Below are positions 43,800-64,000 of a stretch of 64,000 bases of DNA, piece by piece (the stretch's first letter is position 1; the number at the start of each line of letters is the position of its first letter). The translations under genes and the position numbers were made by a program. This DNA comes from Desmodesmus armatus (taxonomy: Eukaryota > Chlorophyta > Chlorophyceae > Sphaeropleales > Scenedesmaceae). The DNA lies in contig VIIQ02000020.1 in assembly GCA_007449985.2 (NCBI GenBank), positions 620,001-684,000 of the forward strand, read 5' to 3'. The notes beneath the pieces were generated by a model. It was not told where the DNA came from, did not search any database, and saw only the letters and a program-made list of their open reading frames with translations.

Positions 43800-44308
43800 C
43801 CCTCTAGCACTTTGCTGCTAGGCATCACCCCCTAGTAAGCACCTCCTAAGCGCTGCTCCATCCACAACAGTCGGAAAAGATGGCTGCTGCCGGGGCAACG
43901 CTGCTTGCAGGTCCCACTGCTGCTGCTGCTGCTTGGCATTACACCAGTCAGCCCGTGCAAATCGCCGCTACCTTCATACAACAGTGGGAATGCAGCTGCT
44001 GCTGCTGCTGCGGTGCTGGGGCGAACCACCAGTGATGCTCGCAGGTCCCACCAACCAAAACCCTTCAATCACTCATGTCATCGTCCAAGTGGTGCTCTGG
44101 CGGGCTGTTGCACGAACATTACACCGGTCAATCAAGCATCACGCCACCAACCTATCGAGCGCTGCTGCCGCTGCTGCTGCTTAGCATCACACCAGTTAGC
44201 ACCTGCAAAGCGCTGGTAATCCCCACAACAGTGGGGCTGCTACTGCTGCAGCTGTTGCTGCTGTGCAGATCACCAGTGATGCTTGCAGGTCCCATCAACC
44301 AAAACCCC
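43800..44308 (-). repeat. Tandem copies of the HDAC terminal exon end and 3'UTR
   Basis: On the minus strand the GAGCACCACT.GGACGATGAC ATGAG.GATTGA end of HDAC plus following TTTTGGTTG.TGGGACCTGC is present at about 44,270-44,345 (true) and 44,030-44,105. A weaker, shorter third copy of the flanking part lies near 43,810-43,870. TTACA (TGTAA on the minus strand) at 44,119-44,123 is a candidate polyadenylation signal. Confidence 0.8.
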
Positions 44309-52494
<8,186 letters not shown>

Positions 52495-55130
52495 GGCTGT
52501 TGTCTGCTACTTCCAAGGTCACTGCTCAGTAGTGCTGTTGCCTAGTGCCACCCAATCTGCTTCCGCTCTCCCGGCCTGAAAACATGTACGCTGCGGCAGC
52601 TTATAAGAAGAGGAACACAAGGAAGGCGAGCAGATGTGTCGGTCTTGGCCAGCGCGAAGCAGATGATGTGGATGAATAAATTCGCAAGCGATGCGCGCCG
52701 TGAGCAGGTGCGATGTCAAGGGTCAGAACAAGTAGCTGGAGTACATGCAATACTTCTGGAAGAGTGAGACGGACTACCGAGCATGTTGAGCTACACGGTG
52801 GTTCAGGGCTCATTTCAAACTTCTGTTCACGAGCCTGTTCCACGGTAAACTGTGCCAGGTACCTACGTTTTTAGGTGCCGTCAACCTCTGCAAGGATTCA
52901 TTATCTGAGCACCAGGCTTTTCCTGCTTTAAACACTCACTGAGCCAGCGAGCAGCAAACCGGGTTGCAACCCATTGCCAAGGATCATGCATCTCACTGTT
53001 TCATGCTTCACTTGCTGGCCACGCCACTTGGTAGGAGTGTGTTTTTATACCACTTACAAACGAAAGCAGCGTTGGAAGTGGCCGAAGAGCTGTTGGGGCC
53101 GGTCTCAGGGACCCAGCAGCAACATTCCTGCCCCTCCCAAGATGACAATGCGCCACTGTTTCAAAGGCGCAATCTGCCAGCCCCAGCTGCCTCCCACCTC
53201 ATCTGATGGCCACGCCACTCACTTGGAGGTTGTGACTATACTGTGTCAACACTCCCACAGCCTGATCTTGCTTGCACACGATCAGGCACCACATACAAAT
53301 ACTATGAAAGGTTTGGCCAAACTGTCACTTTACAGTCTGCCGTCTCCACCATGTCTGCAGCCTCCCCACAGTACCCCAACTGACAAGGTAGCGCCAAAGC
53401 CCTCTGGCGGCACCTAGGCATCACCAGCAGGCAAAGGCATGCAACAAAACAGCAGCACAACATGCATCAAACAACAGAAAATGCTGGTGTGGCCACGATC
53501 AGTGAAACAGTCATGAAAATCAATCTGCAGCAATCAGCGTCTTCAAAGGTATGCTGTCACCATAGTCCCGCAATACAGTCACCCAGTCACAGGCGGTAAT
53601 AGCCTCACAGTGACACGTCAATCAGCGGCGTTGTGTGTGTAGTCAGCAACAGACGTCTAGGTACAAAGCATGCAAATGTGTGATGTGAACCCTAAACCCC
53701 AGCTGAAAACGACATGCTGTGATCAGTGATCATCCGGCTGTGTGATATGTCGCTCATGCAGCCAGTCACTGGGCAGCCTTAGCCAGTCACTGGGCTGATC
53801 AGCCGAAGTGTCAGCCTCATGACTGAACAGTAGGAGCTCATGCGGCAGCGAATGCCCCTGGAATGTCCCCTCCCCTACACAAACATGTACCCTTGCATGC
53901 ATGGCACACACATGACATGTATCATCAATGTGAACACACACAATGCAAATACACTGACACACCCCAGATCACCTCAAGTAGCCTCACAGGAAAGAGAATC
54001 TATTTCCAGTGGGCCAGCCAGCCAGCTGTGCTTGGCTCAGGTTACACACAACCTGCTGCTGCTGCTGACCAAGTACTGACCCCCCGGCACCACCCCAAAA
54101 TCGCCCCTGGTCAACACCACCATGTGGGGCGGGTGGGAACGAGGCCCCCTGTGCTTCAAGCACAAGCTCCCTTGAGCTGGCGTTGATGCCCTTTAAGCCT
54201 GCTTTGCCCCCGACAGGCTGGTCAGGCTGGGCCCTAACCCGGTGCAGTAGTACTTGTAGCCTACAGCTGAGCTTTGAGGCTGGAACAAACCACCCATCAA
54301 CCTTCATGAATCCAGCTCACAAGTGAGGGACGTCAACAGATCGTGTGTACCCAAAACACTGTGTGACTTTAACCTCCCCAGCCAACGTATCCTTGCTGCC
54401 ATGCTGCAAATCATGTGACTGTGCCAGCCCCAATCAAGCAACGAGATCTCCATACCGAGCATTTGCTTCAAGCAGTGCTTTGCATCGATGGCTGCTGAAT
54501 ACTCGCACTGCACTGAACTAGCCCCACAAGATGGAGCAGGTGCCAGCCAGACAACATACCAGTGCTGGGGGCGACTTGAGAAAGTGGGGTGGGGGCCTTA
54601 CGGCGTGTCCCGCTGACAAGGCTGTGCCTCAGCCCACCACCTCAAGCTGACGTCGCTGGACCACGTGCAGGCTACAACACGGCCTGCGGTGCATATGTGT
54701 CACTGCAGACTTAGAACCCCAAATAGATGCCTTTGGCATCACAAACAGAACGCAGCACTGACCCACCCACACACAGATGCCCAGTCCCCACGCACTCTGC
54801 AAATCAACACACACAAGTCCCCACATATGATCTCACCTATGCCCAGGCACAATGAGGCCCCTATCTGAGGCTTGGATCACCCTGCAACACTACCAAGGTC
54901 CAAGGTTGACTACCAAAAGGTCCAAGGTTGACGCAAACATGCAGCACATGGCTGACACGTTGCCCTCAGAATGTTGTGGACTGAACCTCCTCCATCAAAA
55001 TGCAGTGCCGCTGTTGCAATTGCCGATGCAGACTTCCAGACAGTGGCTGGAATGCTGCAGCAAGAGTCAAGCCTTGTGTTTTTTAGGGTCCCCCCGGGGG
55101 GGGGGGGGGGGGGGGGGGGGCTGGCTGGCC
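52495..55130. other. Region upstream of HDAC without a supported gene
   Basis: Must include the HDAC promoter and 5'UTR just above 52,494. Open frames (for example 52,974-53,417 +) show no motifs. A short direct repeat AGCCAGTCACTGGGC occurs twice at 53,760-53,795. A poly-G run sits at 55,086-55,120. Confidence 0.5.
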
Positions 55131-55500
55131 ACACAAAACTCAGCCAAGTAACCCCGACTGCCCTGTGTTTCCTAGGAAGCCAGCTGGCAGCTAACTGCTC
55201 ACAGCCAGTCCGAGGCGAGGCAAGGGTGGGGCCACCGCTGTGCTGTCAGTGCTTCAGGGCTACGTTGTGCTTGGCTAGCACAGCCACAGTCAACATGCAC
55301 GGGGGAGCCCGACCACACCACCGATATACAGAACATGCTGCCATCTTCAACCCTAAGGATTCCCAGAAAGCCAGCTGGCAGCTAGCTGCCTGCAGCCAAC
55401 AAGTGGCCGAGGCAGGGGCCCAGGGGTGGGGCCACCGCCGTGCTGTCAGTGCTTCAGGGCTATGTTGTGCTTCGCTAGCACGGCAGCCACAATCGACGCC
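55130..55500 (-). repeat. Tandem duplicate of the coiled-coil gene's terminal exon end and 3'UTR
   Basis: 55,145-55,300 and 55,360-55,500 are colinear: AGCCAGCTGGCAGCTA.CTG, GTGGGGCCACCGC.GTGCTG, then CAGTGCTTCAGGGCTA.GTTG. The latter is the minus-strand end AKHNIALKH followed by stop; the copy reads AKHNVALKH then stop. Confidence 0.85.
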
Positions 55501-55593
55501 CTGTCTTTCCTACCCTCACCACCCACAGGAGACCCCCGCCCATCCACTCCCACTGACCCCAGCTGTGAGGAGGTCCCACTCGCCCTGACTAAC

Positions 55594-55624
<31 letters not shown>

Positions 55625-56253
55625 TTCTCATGGCTTTGGCCACCCCCAGCAGCAGCACCCCCAACGCCCCCAGCAGTAGTGAGTGACGCCCTCTTTGCCA
55701 TCACAGCAGCAACAATGGCGGCCCTGTCACCCCCCGCTGCTGCCAGGGATCCTGCCCTGCTGCCGTTCAAGCTCATGCTGGTGGAGCCACTCGCCCTAGC
55801 ACTGACAACACTGTCCCTTGCTGCTGCTGACAGTGCCGCAGCCGGATACGATCCTCCTGCCACGCCTGCTCCCCCACTGCCAGACCACAGTGCTGTATCA
55901 TTACCTGCTGCTGGTGCTGTAACTGCCATGTCACCTGCTGTTCCCACGCCCATCAAGCTGCTGCTGCTGTTGTTGGCGCTCTTTCCACAGACAGCGAGCC
56001 TCCAAGCCCTCCTGCTGCTGCAGCCGCCAAGCTGCTGCGTTTAGACTGCTGCCGCTGCAGCACCGCACTGATCAGTGCAGCTCGATCCAACCGGCCCCCG
56101 CTGCCGCTGCTACCCAAGCTTCTACTCTCAATGCCCTCAGCATACTGCTGCTGCTGCAGCTGCTGCTGCTGCTGCTGCTGGTTCTCGAGAACATCACGAC
56201 CTGTTGCCGCAGCTGTGCTTGCCCAGCACCATCACCACCACCACCACCACCAC

Positions 56254-56294
<41 letters not shown>

Positions 56295-58582
56295 ACAGCA
56301 GCAACAGCAGCAGCAGCAGCAGCAGGGGTGCCGTCACCAGCACCCAAAGCAGCAGCTGCTGCTGCGGGGCTGCTCCTGCCTGATCTCTGTCTCTGCAGCA
56401 CTGCAGCAACGATTGAGGCCCGGTCAAGACCACTCCAGCCCCCTCCAGCAGCAGCACCAGCAGCAGCACTACCAGCAGCACCATCCCCGCTGCCTGCCAC
56501 ATCAGCATGTGCATGCTGCTGCACATCTTGCTGGTGACTGCGATGATCGGCAGCAGCAGCAGCAGCAGCACCATCGTCAACAATCCTGACTGACTCCCTG
56601 CTGCGTGAACGCTGCAGGGCCGAAGCAATCAGCTCCTGCCGCTGCTGCTGCTGCTGGTCATCTTGCTGCTGTGGCGGCTGATGCCCCTGCTGCTGCTGCT
56701 GCTGTTCATGCTGCTGCTGCACAGCAGGGCCCCTCATCTCCTGCCTCTCACTCAGCCATCCTTGCCCTCCCTCTGCTGCTGCTGCTGCTGCTGCGGGCCC
56801 ATCTACTGCTGCTGCTGGTGTGACTATGAAGGTGGCAGCAGGCAGGGGACTCCAGCTGCTATTCTGCCTCGACCAACGCCCAGTGGGACTGCAGCTGCCA
56901 CTCGACGGCCCTGGCCGCTCCGACGGCTCCGCCATTGCTGCCGCCGATGCCTCTACACCAGCCGCCGACGGCTGCAGAACTGCTGCTGCTGCTGCTGGTG
57001 ATGATTGGCCGTAGAGCTGCACTGTGTTGAGCTGGGTGGCCCATGACACCCGGGCACTCCTGCTGCCCCCCAGGCCTCCTGCAGCAGCAACAGCACCATG
57101 GACGGCAGCAGCAGAGGGTGTGCAGCGTTGCATGTCAGCGATATACACACAAGCACACATACATCGTGTGTCGACAGAGGGAGTACTTGGATACATGCAA
57201 GCACACTAAGGCTGTCCTACTAGATAGGCAAGCAACAGTGACGTAATCCCTCAGTACCGAACAGTGCGTCGGTGGCAGATGGCAACGCTAGACATCATGT
57301 GTGTTAAACACATGAGTTACAACCATCAAGTGCATGTCATGATGATAGGCTTGTGTGTGGCTCATGTTGAATACACACTTGCAGACCCTCCCAGTTCCCT
57401 GGCCCCCAAGATATGCGACACCCACACCAAGAGATCACGCCCTATTCCAGCAGAAAGCTTACCCTGTCTAATCACATTGACGTTGACTCCACCAAAGCCG
57501 TCGCCACCAGCGCCAGCATCGCCACCAAACGCCATCCAGCCACCGCCACCACCACCACCACCACCAGCAGCACCACCAGCAGCACCGTCACCACCATCAG
57601 CAGCAGCAGCAGCAGCCACAGTGCTGCCAAAGGATGCAGAGCTGCCACCCCTCCCAGAGCTGCCAGTCATTTTAGAAAGGCTCGGCTCACGCAGAGAGCT
57701 CACCCTACCGCTGCTGCTGCTGTGGTCACCCCTGGCCGTCATCGCCTCCTCTCGCTGCTGCTGCTGCTGCTGCCCCGGCGGCGACGGCGGCTGGAACTCT
57801 TGCTGTAGCTGCTGCAGCTGAAGCAGCGGCACGCTGCGGCGGCTGTCGCGCTGACTGCCTGACAAACCGTCACCCGCTGTTGCTGCTGCTGCTGGTGCTG
57901 CCGGTGTGTACTTTGCTTCTGCCAGCTGGGCCCTCAGATCTGCAGCCTCATCAAGTAGCCGGGTTAACTCCTGCAGGTGCGGCAGGCAGACACACGCACA
58001 TGTAGCATGCGACGTTACGATTGCATGTTGCAGACTCATCGCCAGGTGTTTGTCCCGCAGGCGGGCGCGTACGCGCAGATAATTTGTGTTACCAGCAAGC
58101 TACCTCATGAATAATGCACATCATCAGTACCCAATGACGCACCAGCAGCAGTGCAATGTTCTGTGCATTTATCTTTTTGGCCGCCGCCCTCGTCCACCAG
58201 CTGGCCCAACAGCACCTCACGCTCCAAACGCACCCGCTTAGCCACCCAACCACAGTGCCTGGCTTACGTATGAAAATACGAATACCGAAATTGCAGGGGT
58301 TAACCCTCTTCCCCGGCACTAGCCAGCCAGCAGATCTGCTCATGGGGGTACACATACTGACATTCGAAAGTGGAGGACATAGCGGGCGCAGTCAAAAACA
58401 AAGGCAAAGAGGCATGCACACGCACCTGCAGTAGTGCCCTGTTTTTGGCATCCAGCTCCTCCACCGCCGTCCTGTCCACCAACTGCCCCAGCAGCACCTC
58501 ACGCTCCACACTCAGCTGCCTCACAGCAGCCAGCGCCTCAGACAGCAGCAGCCGCAGCTGATCAGCCTCCCGGCGAGCCTCA

Positions 58583-58616
<34 letters not shown>

Positions 58617-61600
58617 AAGGCGTGTCAGCCACCGCTGCCGCTGCTGCTGCTGGTGCGGAGTGACTTCCTGGGGGTGGTGACGATACCCGTTTCTGCAGGC
58701 CATGGCGAGACACCTTGCTGCTGCTGCTGCCCGGCCCACCGGACCTAGCATAGCTCTTGTCAGCAGCAGCAGCAGCGGCGGCGGCGGCCACCTGCTGCTG
58801 CTGCTGCTGCTCGAACCTGCTGGCCAGCACCGCTGCGTGCTCCTGCTGCAGCCGAGCCAGTGCCTGCAGCGCCTCCAGCAGCTGCTGCTGCTGCTGGCTG
58901 ATCTTGTCCCGCTGCTGCTGCGACAGCACAGCAGCGGACGACACCTGGTCCCTCACACACACCAGCTGACTCACCAGCAGCTGCAGCCTCTGCTGCTGCT
59001 GCTGCTGCTGCTCAGGCTGCTGGCCGTCATAGTGCTGCTGCTGCTGCTGGGTGGCGCTCTCTGCGAGTGCTACTGCCAGGTGCGCATTGTCAGCAGCAAG
59101 GCTGACCAGCTGCTGCCGCAGCAGCAGCAGCTGCTCTTGCAACACCCCCTCAGACACCCTCGCAGCTGCTGCTGCTGCTGCTGCTGCTGCTGCGTCACCA
59201 CACCGCTCTGCTGCATCCTCTGCCGCGGCGTGTGCAGCACCGCCCACCATCAGCGCCTGCTGCTGCTGCTGTGCTGCTGCTTCTGCCCTGGCAGATTCCA
59301 TTTCTGCAGTGAGCTGTGTCGCTTGTGCTCGTGCCTGCAGCAGCTGTTCCTCCACGGTGAGCAGCTGCTGCCTCAGGCTGCTGCGCTGGCTGGTTACACC
59401 CACCTGCCTGCTCAATAGCTGGGCATGCTCCTCGGTAAGCACCTTGTGGGCAGCCTGTAGCAGGAGGAAATGGGAGTAGCCAAGAAGGGGGGGGGGAGGG
59501 GGGGGGAGGAAGGTCAGGCACTGGGTATGGGCAGACATGGGGTTGGCTGGTCACACCCGCCTGCCTGCTCAGCAGCAGGGCATGCTCCTCAGCACCTTGT
59601 GGGCAGCCTGGGAACAAGGGGGAAGGGGAGTAGCCAAGGAGGGGTTGGGCAATCATCTAGCCTCACTCACCATGAGGTGTCCATGCTGCTGCTGCAGCTC
59701 CCCATATGCCTCCTGCATTTCCTGCAGATCAGCAGCAGCAGCAGCCTTGCCCGCTGCCGCAGCCTCCGCAGCAGCTGCAGCAGCCTCCGCTGCTGACTTT
59801 GCCTCCCTGCTGGCTGCCTGCAGCTGCTGTGTGTGGCCAGTGAAGGGCTGCAGAGCGGAAACAAGCTCAACGCCGACACCAGAAACTGCGGGGCCTGGGA
59901 AAAGGTAAGTCAGCATGCAGCGCAGGGGCAGGACAGAAGAATGCACGCAGTTGGTGACTTGCTTATCAGTGTATCCGTGTGGCCTTTGAAGTGCTGCAGG
60001 ATGGGAAACAAGCTCCAGGCTGACACGAGAGACTGCGGGACCTGCGCAGAATCACACAACATGCAGGGAAGGGGCAGGACAGAGGCATGTGCGCAGATGG
60101 TAACTTGCGTGTCAATGTGCCCATGTGGCCTGTGAAGTGCTGCAGGGTGGAAACAAGCTCCACACCGACACCAGAGACTGCAGGGCCTGAAAGCACAAGG
60201 TGCAGGGGCAGGACAGAAGCAGCAGCGGCAAAAGAATGCGTGCAATTGTTGACTTGTTGCGTATTGATGCATCTGTAAGGCTTGTTAGGTGCGCAAGGAC
60301 TGGTACAAAATCCATGCCGACACCTGAGACAGCACGGCCTGCGCAAAAGCAACCAATGCGCAGTAGAAGGGCGAAAACACCACAGCACAGCACAGCACAG
60401 CACAGCAAGCGCAGTCAGCCACTGGCAACGCACACCATCGCTGCATGTCAACGCCCCAGCTCACAAGCTGCCCCTGCAGGGGCCGCTGCTGCTGCATAAC
60501 CCCGCATGTAGACCTCAGCTGCGCAACAGCTGCTGCAACAGCATCACTGCCCTTACAGAGGAATGCAGGCTTGCATGGCCAGGCACACTGCAGCCCCTGT
60601 GTAGGGCCGACACCCGCCACCCACTACAAGTGCAAACAACACGTTCACCCCCCACCCCCCCCCTCTGCTTGCGATCCGGACGCCCCAGCTGCGACGCGGC
60701 AGCGATCTGACGGTCTGCCCTCATGCCCGCCCTCTGCAGCCGCCGCCGCCGCCACTGCTGCAGCCGCAGCTCTCACAGATGACAACATGCCAAGTTGCAG
60801 CTCTCCCCATATGACCCAGCAAACACCCGGCACCCACTACAAGTTGCAACACCACACCTTTGCCCGCCAACACCTTCTCGGCTCACCATCGGGGCGCCCC
60901 AGCTGCGACACTGCAGCCATTCTGCCCTCATGCCCGTCCTCTGCCGCCGCCGCAGCGGCCACTGCAGCAACCGCAGCCCTGACAGATGACAGCCGGCTCG
61001 TTCGGCTAGGGGAGCAGCTGCCTCTGAGGATTGCTGGTCCCAGCTCGTCATGGAGGTCCACGATCTGCTCGTTTGCGTCTTGCAGGTGGGCCAGCAGCTG
61101 CCGCCGCTCCGACTGCAGGCGAGCCACCTCATTTGCCAAGCCATCTGTTGGCATAAGGAGACGTGGTGGCAAAAGAAGGGATCAGGAGAGGGTGGGAGCG
61201 CAAAGGGGAGGAAGGCAGGAAGGCGACACGACTGACTGAGGCCAGCAAAGCCCCCCCCCCCCTCAACCTGCACCTGAACCCTCAACCCCTGCCAGTGCCG
61301 CTCAGACCGATATTCTGAAAGACTGCCAGGCATTCAGATTTGGTTAGAGAAAGGACCCCGTGTGACCAGCAATTGCAATCATCACGGCCCCACCGCAGCC
61401 TGAGCTACTTACCTCTTTCCAGCTTGCTGGCCTCCAGCTCCGCCCCAACCATTCACTTCAGATTGGTCTGTGAGTGGCAAAGGTCGCGGCTTTGCAGGCA
61501 GGTTGTGGCATTTGTTTGCCTCGTTCTGGCTTGGGGCCTTCCTGCCTTCCTCCCTCACCACATCCCCCACTCATCACGTCCCCCACCAAAGCCCTAGCCA

Positions 61601-64000
61601 CCCACCTCTCTCCTGTTTGCTGGCCTCCAGTTCCGCCCCAACCTCCTTCATCGCCCGGTCATGCTCCTGCAGCGCCGCCAACCCTGCTGCTGCTGCAGCT
61701 GCCTGTGCCGCTGCTAGCGCATCCCGCTGCTGCTCCAGCTGCTGCTTCAGCCGGTCTGTGCAGCCTCTGCCTCCCTGCTGGTGCGCAGCGCTTCACGCAC
61801 AGCAGTCTGAAGCATGCGGGGCAGGGGGCGGTTTGGGGGGGTATGCAGTTTGATGTTGGTGTGTGGGGGTGCATGGGTAGACACAGGGTGTGCATGTGTT
61901 AGCACAGGGAGTACTTGTGTAGCTAGCACACTATGAACATGCAAGTGCATGTGTGTATGTTGTAGTGGATGTGTGCAGCCTCTGCCTCCCTGCTGGTGCG
62001 CAGTGCCTCACGCACAGCAGTCTGCAGCATGCAGGGCAGTGGACGGGATGAATGGGGGGAGGGGGTGTCAGTTCCTGAGCACACCTGCGGTTTGTGTGTT
62101 AAGCAGAGAGGTTACAAGTATAGCTAGCATGTAGGCAACATGTGTGTATGTGATGGCGAATCTATGCAGCTTCTGCATTCCTGCTGGTACGCAGCGCCTC
62201 GTGCGCAGCGATTTGCGGTGGCTGCAGGCAAAGCACAAACAAGCTCTTGCGCTGGAGTGGAGCAGAACCTCAGGGAGAATCGTGGCCAAGGTGGGCTGAA
62301 GGGGCTGAAGGTGCTCAGAAGTCAACCACGAGGGTAGTGCATGAATGCATGCCCATCCACCCACCCATCCACGCCCGCATGCAGACCCACAGTGCCATTT
62401 CACTCCCCAGTGACCCACGTACAGTTACAGTTATAGTGATTGGCTCAGCAAAAAGCTGAACAACCCCCAAGGCAGCTAGAGGCTCATGGGGGACCAAAAA
62501 AGAAACCAGGCACCTCCGCAACAGCATACACATACACACCTGTGCCAGCTCCCTCAGTCGCTCCAGCTCATCAGCCGCCAGCTGCAGCTGCTGGTTCCTG
62601 GCAGCCAGGGAGGCGTGCGCCTCAGCCAGCGCCTCACCGCTGCTGTCGGCCTTGGCAGCGCGCGCACGCAGGTGGTGCGTCTGGGACTCAAGCTCTGGGG
62701 GGGGGGGTGGAAGATGTGATTGGTGGGTGAGTGTGGGGGGGGGGGGTGGAAGATGAGATCAATGGGGTGCAGGGGAGGGAGCAGTGAGAAACGGGTGAAG
62801 GGGACGGGCCGGTGAGGTGGGGTGGAGGTGGTGCGTCTGGAGCTTTTGAGGGTGTGTTTGCAGGGGGGGGGGACCGTGGTGGAGAAAAATGTGGTGGTGG
62901 CAACAGCGGTATTGGGGTGGGCCGACAGCAGCAGCAGTCACTGTGAACCAAATCATGCAGGGGCGCAATTGGTACAGAAGCAGGGCCGGCTATTGCAGTC
63001 CTCCCTCCATCATGGTCTTCATCAATACACTGATCAACATGCACGCACAACATATGCGCACCACCCCACTCACAGTCATAGCCTCCAACCCCCCATAGTC
63101 TGGATTTTTCAAAACACCAGGAGCCACCCCACCAACCACCACAACACAACACAACTTGACGTGACGTCACACTACAAGACACCACACCAAGGCCCACCCC
63201 ACAGCACCCACCCACAATCGTGCATGAAAGCTTCCCTCCCTCCCCAACTGTGATCATAGCCTTCAGCTCCTTTATCGTCTCAGCCTGGCCTCTATCACCC
63301 CCTGCAGCTCCCACACCTGTACACTTCTTTGCAACCACCACACCACGCCACACCACGCTACATAAAACCACACCACACTACACCAACCCCACCGCATCTC
63401 ATCACACCACCCACCCAAACATGTGGACGCCCTCATGCCCTCCCCCCCCCCCCACACACACACACACACCTGTGATCATAGCCTTCAGCTCCTTTATCGT
63501 CTCAGCCTGGTCCTCAATGACCCCCTGCTGCTCCTGCACCTGCACCGCCAGCTGCTGCTGCGCACTGCACCACTAAAGTCACAGCTTGCAAACATTATCG
63601 CTGGATACTTGAAAACACCAGAAGCCACCCCACCAACCACCGCAACACGTCACACTACAAGACCCCACACCAGTCCCACCCCACACCACCCACCCAAAAT
63701 CGTGCACGCCAACACGCCCCCCTCCCACCCCACACACACACACCTGTGATCATAGCCTTCAGTTCCTTTATCGTCTCAGCCTGGTCCTCTATGACCCCTG
63801 CTGCTCCTGCACCTGCACCGCCAGCTGCTGCTGCGGCACCAACGGCAGCCCATGAGTGACACCAGCCCCACGCCGCCCCCTGGGGCTCACACTCGCTGGA
63901 CCCCTGCTGCTGCTGCTGCAGGCAGCAGCAGCAGCAGTAGCCCTGGTACCGCCAGGCGAGGGGCTGCTGCTGCTGTGGTGTAGGTGGTTACGTGGGCTGC
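55446..64000 (-). CDS. Large Ala/Gln-rich coiled-coil protein, 5' end beyond the window
   Basis: Probably a cytoskeletal, Golgin-like or centrosomal scaffold; no motor or enzyme domain is visible. Well-phased exons from 5': an ELKAMIT exon in 63,470-63,830 (copy ambiguous), 62694-62540, 61806-61606, 61144-60887, 59885-59671, 59454-58426, 57970-57463, 57078 to about 56,400, with the last stop at 55,446-55,448. Heptad-rich segments include VIEDQAETIKELKAMI, LAARNQQLQLAADELERLRE, LANEVARLQSERRQLLAHLQ, KVLTEEHAQLLSRQ, LRLLLSEALAAVRQLSVERE and ELTRLLDEAADLRAQLAEAK. The C-terminal third is poly-Gln/Ala/Gly with three copies of a DRA(S/A)IVAAV(L/M) motif (near 56,430, 55,715 and 55,480). Exon 61806-61606 needs one extra base near 61,755 to join AVREALRTSREAEAA to DRLKQQLEQQRDA. 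The exon structure between 56,400 and 55,450 is unresolved. Confidence 0.82.
58090..58250 (-). repeat. Echo of the 58,426-59,454 exon 3' end
   Basis: Minus-strand GAGGTGCTGTTGGGCCAGCT ... ATTGCACTGCTGCTGGTGCG repeats the real exon end EREVLLGQLVD ... NRALLQ|GTGCGTG, with one frame slip. Confidence 0.85.
59490..60345 (-). repeat. Echoes of coiled-coil exon starts
   Basis: 59,545-59,612 repeats the start of exon 59,454 (with acceptor). The start of exon 59,885 (GCAG|TTTCTGGTGTCGGCGT to GGCCACA) recurs at 59,981-60,045, 60,127-60,190 and, decayed, 60,280-60,345, each with CCTGCAG-type acceptors in the first two. Confidence 0.9.
60608..60790 (-). repeat. Echo of the 60,887-61,144 exon 3' end
   Basis: The Ala-rich exon end (SSVRAAVAAVAAAAAAEDGH EGR) is repeated as SSVRAAAAAVAAAAAAEGGH at 60,700-60,790, and the intron sequence after it (CACCCACTACAAGT.GCAACA) is copied too; period about 215 bases. 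Confidence 0.85.
61960..62230 (-). repeat. Echoes of the 61,606-61,806 exon 5' start
   Basis: Minus-strand GCAG|ACTGCTGTGCGTGAGG ... AGGCAGAGGCTGCA at 61,975-62,032 and a weaker copy at 62,165-62,222 precede the real start at 61,806. Confidence 0.88.
63235..63835 (-). repeat. Three tandem copies of an exon end (VIEDQAETIKELKAMIT)
   Basis: Copies at about 63,235-63,305, 63,466-63,560 and 63,743-63,815, period 230-275. Two keep the CACAG|GTGTGTG donor; the leftmost has lost it (CAG|TTGGGG). I cannot say which is the used exon. Confidence 0.9.

Larger units (their letters stand above)
42306..44308. other. Convergent intergenic region between P450 and HDAC
   Basis: Contains inverted-repeat family C copy 1 (42,315-42,475) next to the P450 stop, then noncoding sequence, then tandem copies of the HDAC terminal exon and 3'UTR (43,800-44,308). 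No independent gene seen. Confidence 0.5.

Overview
This is a eukaryotic nuclear window, almost certainly from a chlorophyte green alga. The signs are many short exons with GT-AG introns, dense CAG/CTG runs giving poly-Gln and poly-Ala, poly-G/poly-C and long GT/CA tracts in introns, TGTAA motifs after some stop codons, and an octotricopeptide-repeat (OPR)-RAP protein, a family greatly expanded in these algae. I assembled gene models by hand from splice signals, reading phase and family motifs. The exact species is not determined.

Layout. 1-2,578 (+) holds the 3' part of a probable Tnp2/CACTA-type transposon protein. 5,786-7,863 (+) is an OPR-RAP gene with a frame break and an in-frame stop. 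7,864-13,045 is gene-poor and carries old dispersed repeats. 13,046-17,477 (+) is a nine-exon secreted protein combining an AA15-like copper monooxygenase (LPMO), Cys-rich modules and a CBM14/peritrophin-A-like chitin-binding domain. 20,456-23,456 (-) is an unrecognised Gln-rich protein. It is head-to-head with a makorin-type RING/CCCH E3 ligase gene (23,834-33,682, +). A 2.5-kb terminal-inverted-repeat element fills one makorin intron. 34,463-42,305 (+) is a complete cytochrome P450. Convergent to it is a complete class I (RPD3-type) histone deacetylase (44,309-52,494, -, 14 exons). 55,446-64,000 (-) is a large coiled-coil protein whose 5' end lies outside the window.

The most striking feature is shared by five neighbouring but unrelated genes (Gln-rich, makorin, P450, HDAC, coiled-coil). 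Their introns carry tandem decaying copies of the adjacent exon edge, here called 'echoes'. Copies of an exon's 3' end with its 5' splice site follow that exon. Copies of an exon's 5' start with its 3' splice site precede it. There are up to five copies per boundary, commonly with poly-G/C or GT tracts between them. Terminal exons plus 3'UTR are copied the same way. In the Gln-rich gene this process sits beside a long near-perfect hairpin carrying a fragment of the gene's own exon, which resembles a young self-targeting small-RNA locus. Makorin has two different Cys-His exons, both in phase with the same upstream exon, which could give RING-containing and RING-less isoforms.

Four otherwise clean genes each need exactly one extra base at one G/C site, so either assembly errors or recent lesions must be considered. 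The genes do not form an operon or pathway. Apart from the divergent pair and one convergent pair they look like ordinary unrelated neighbours.
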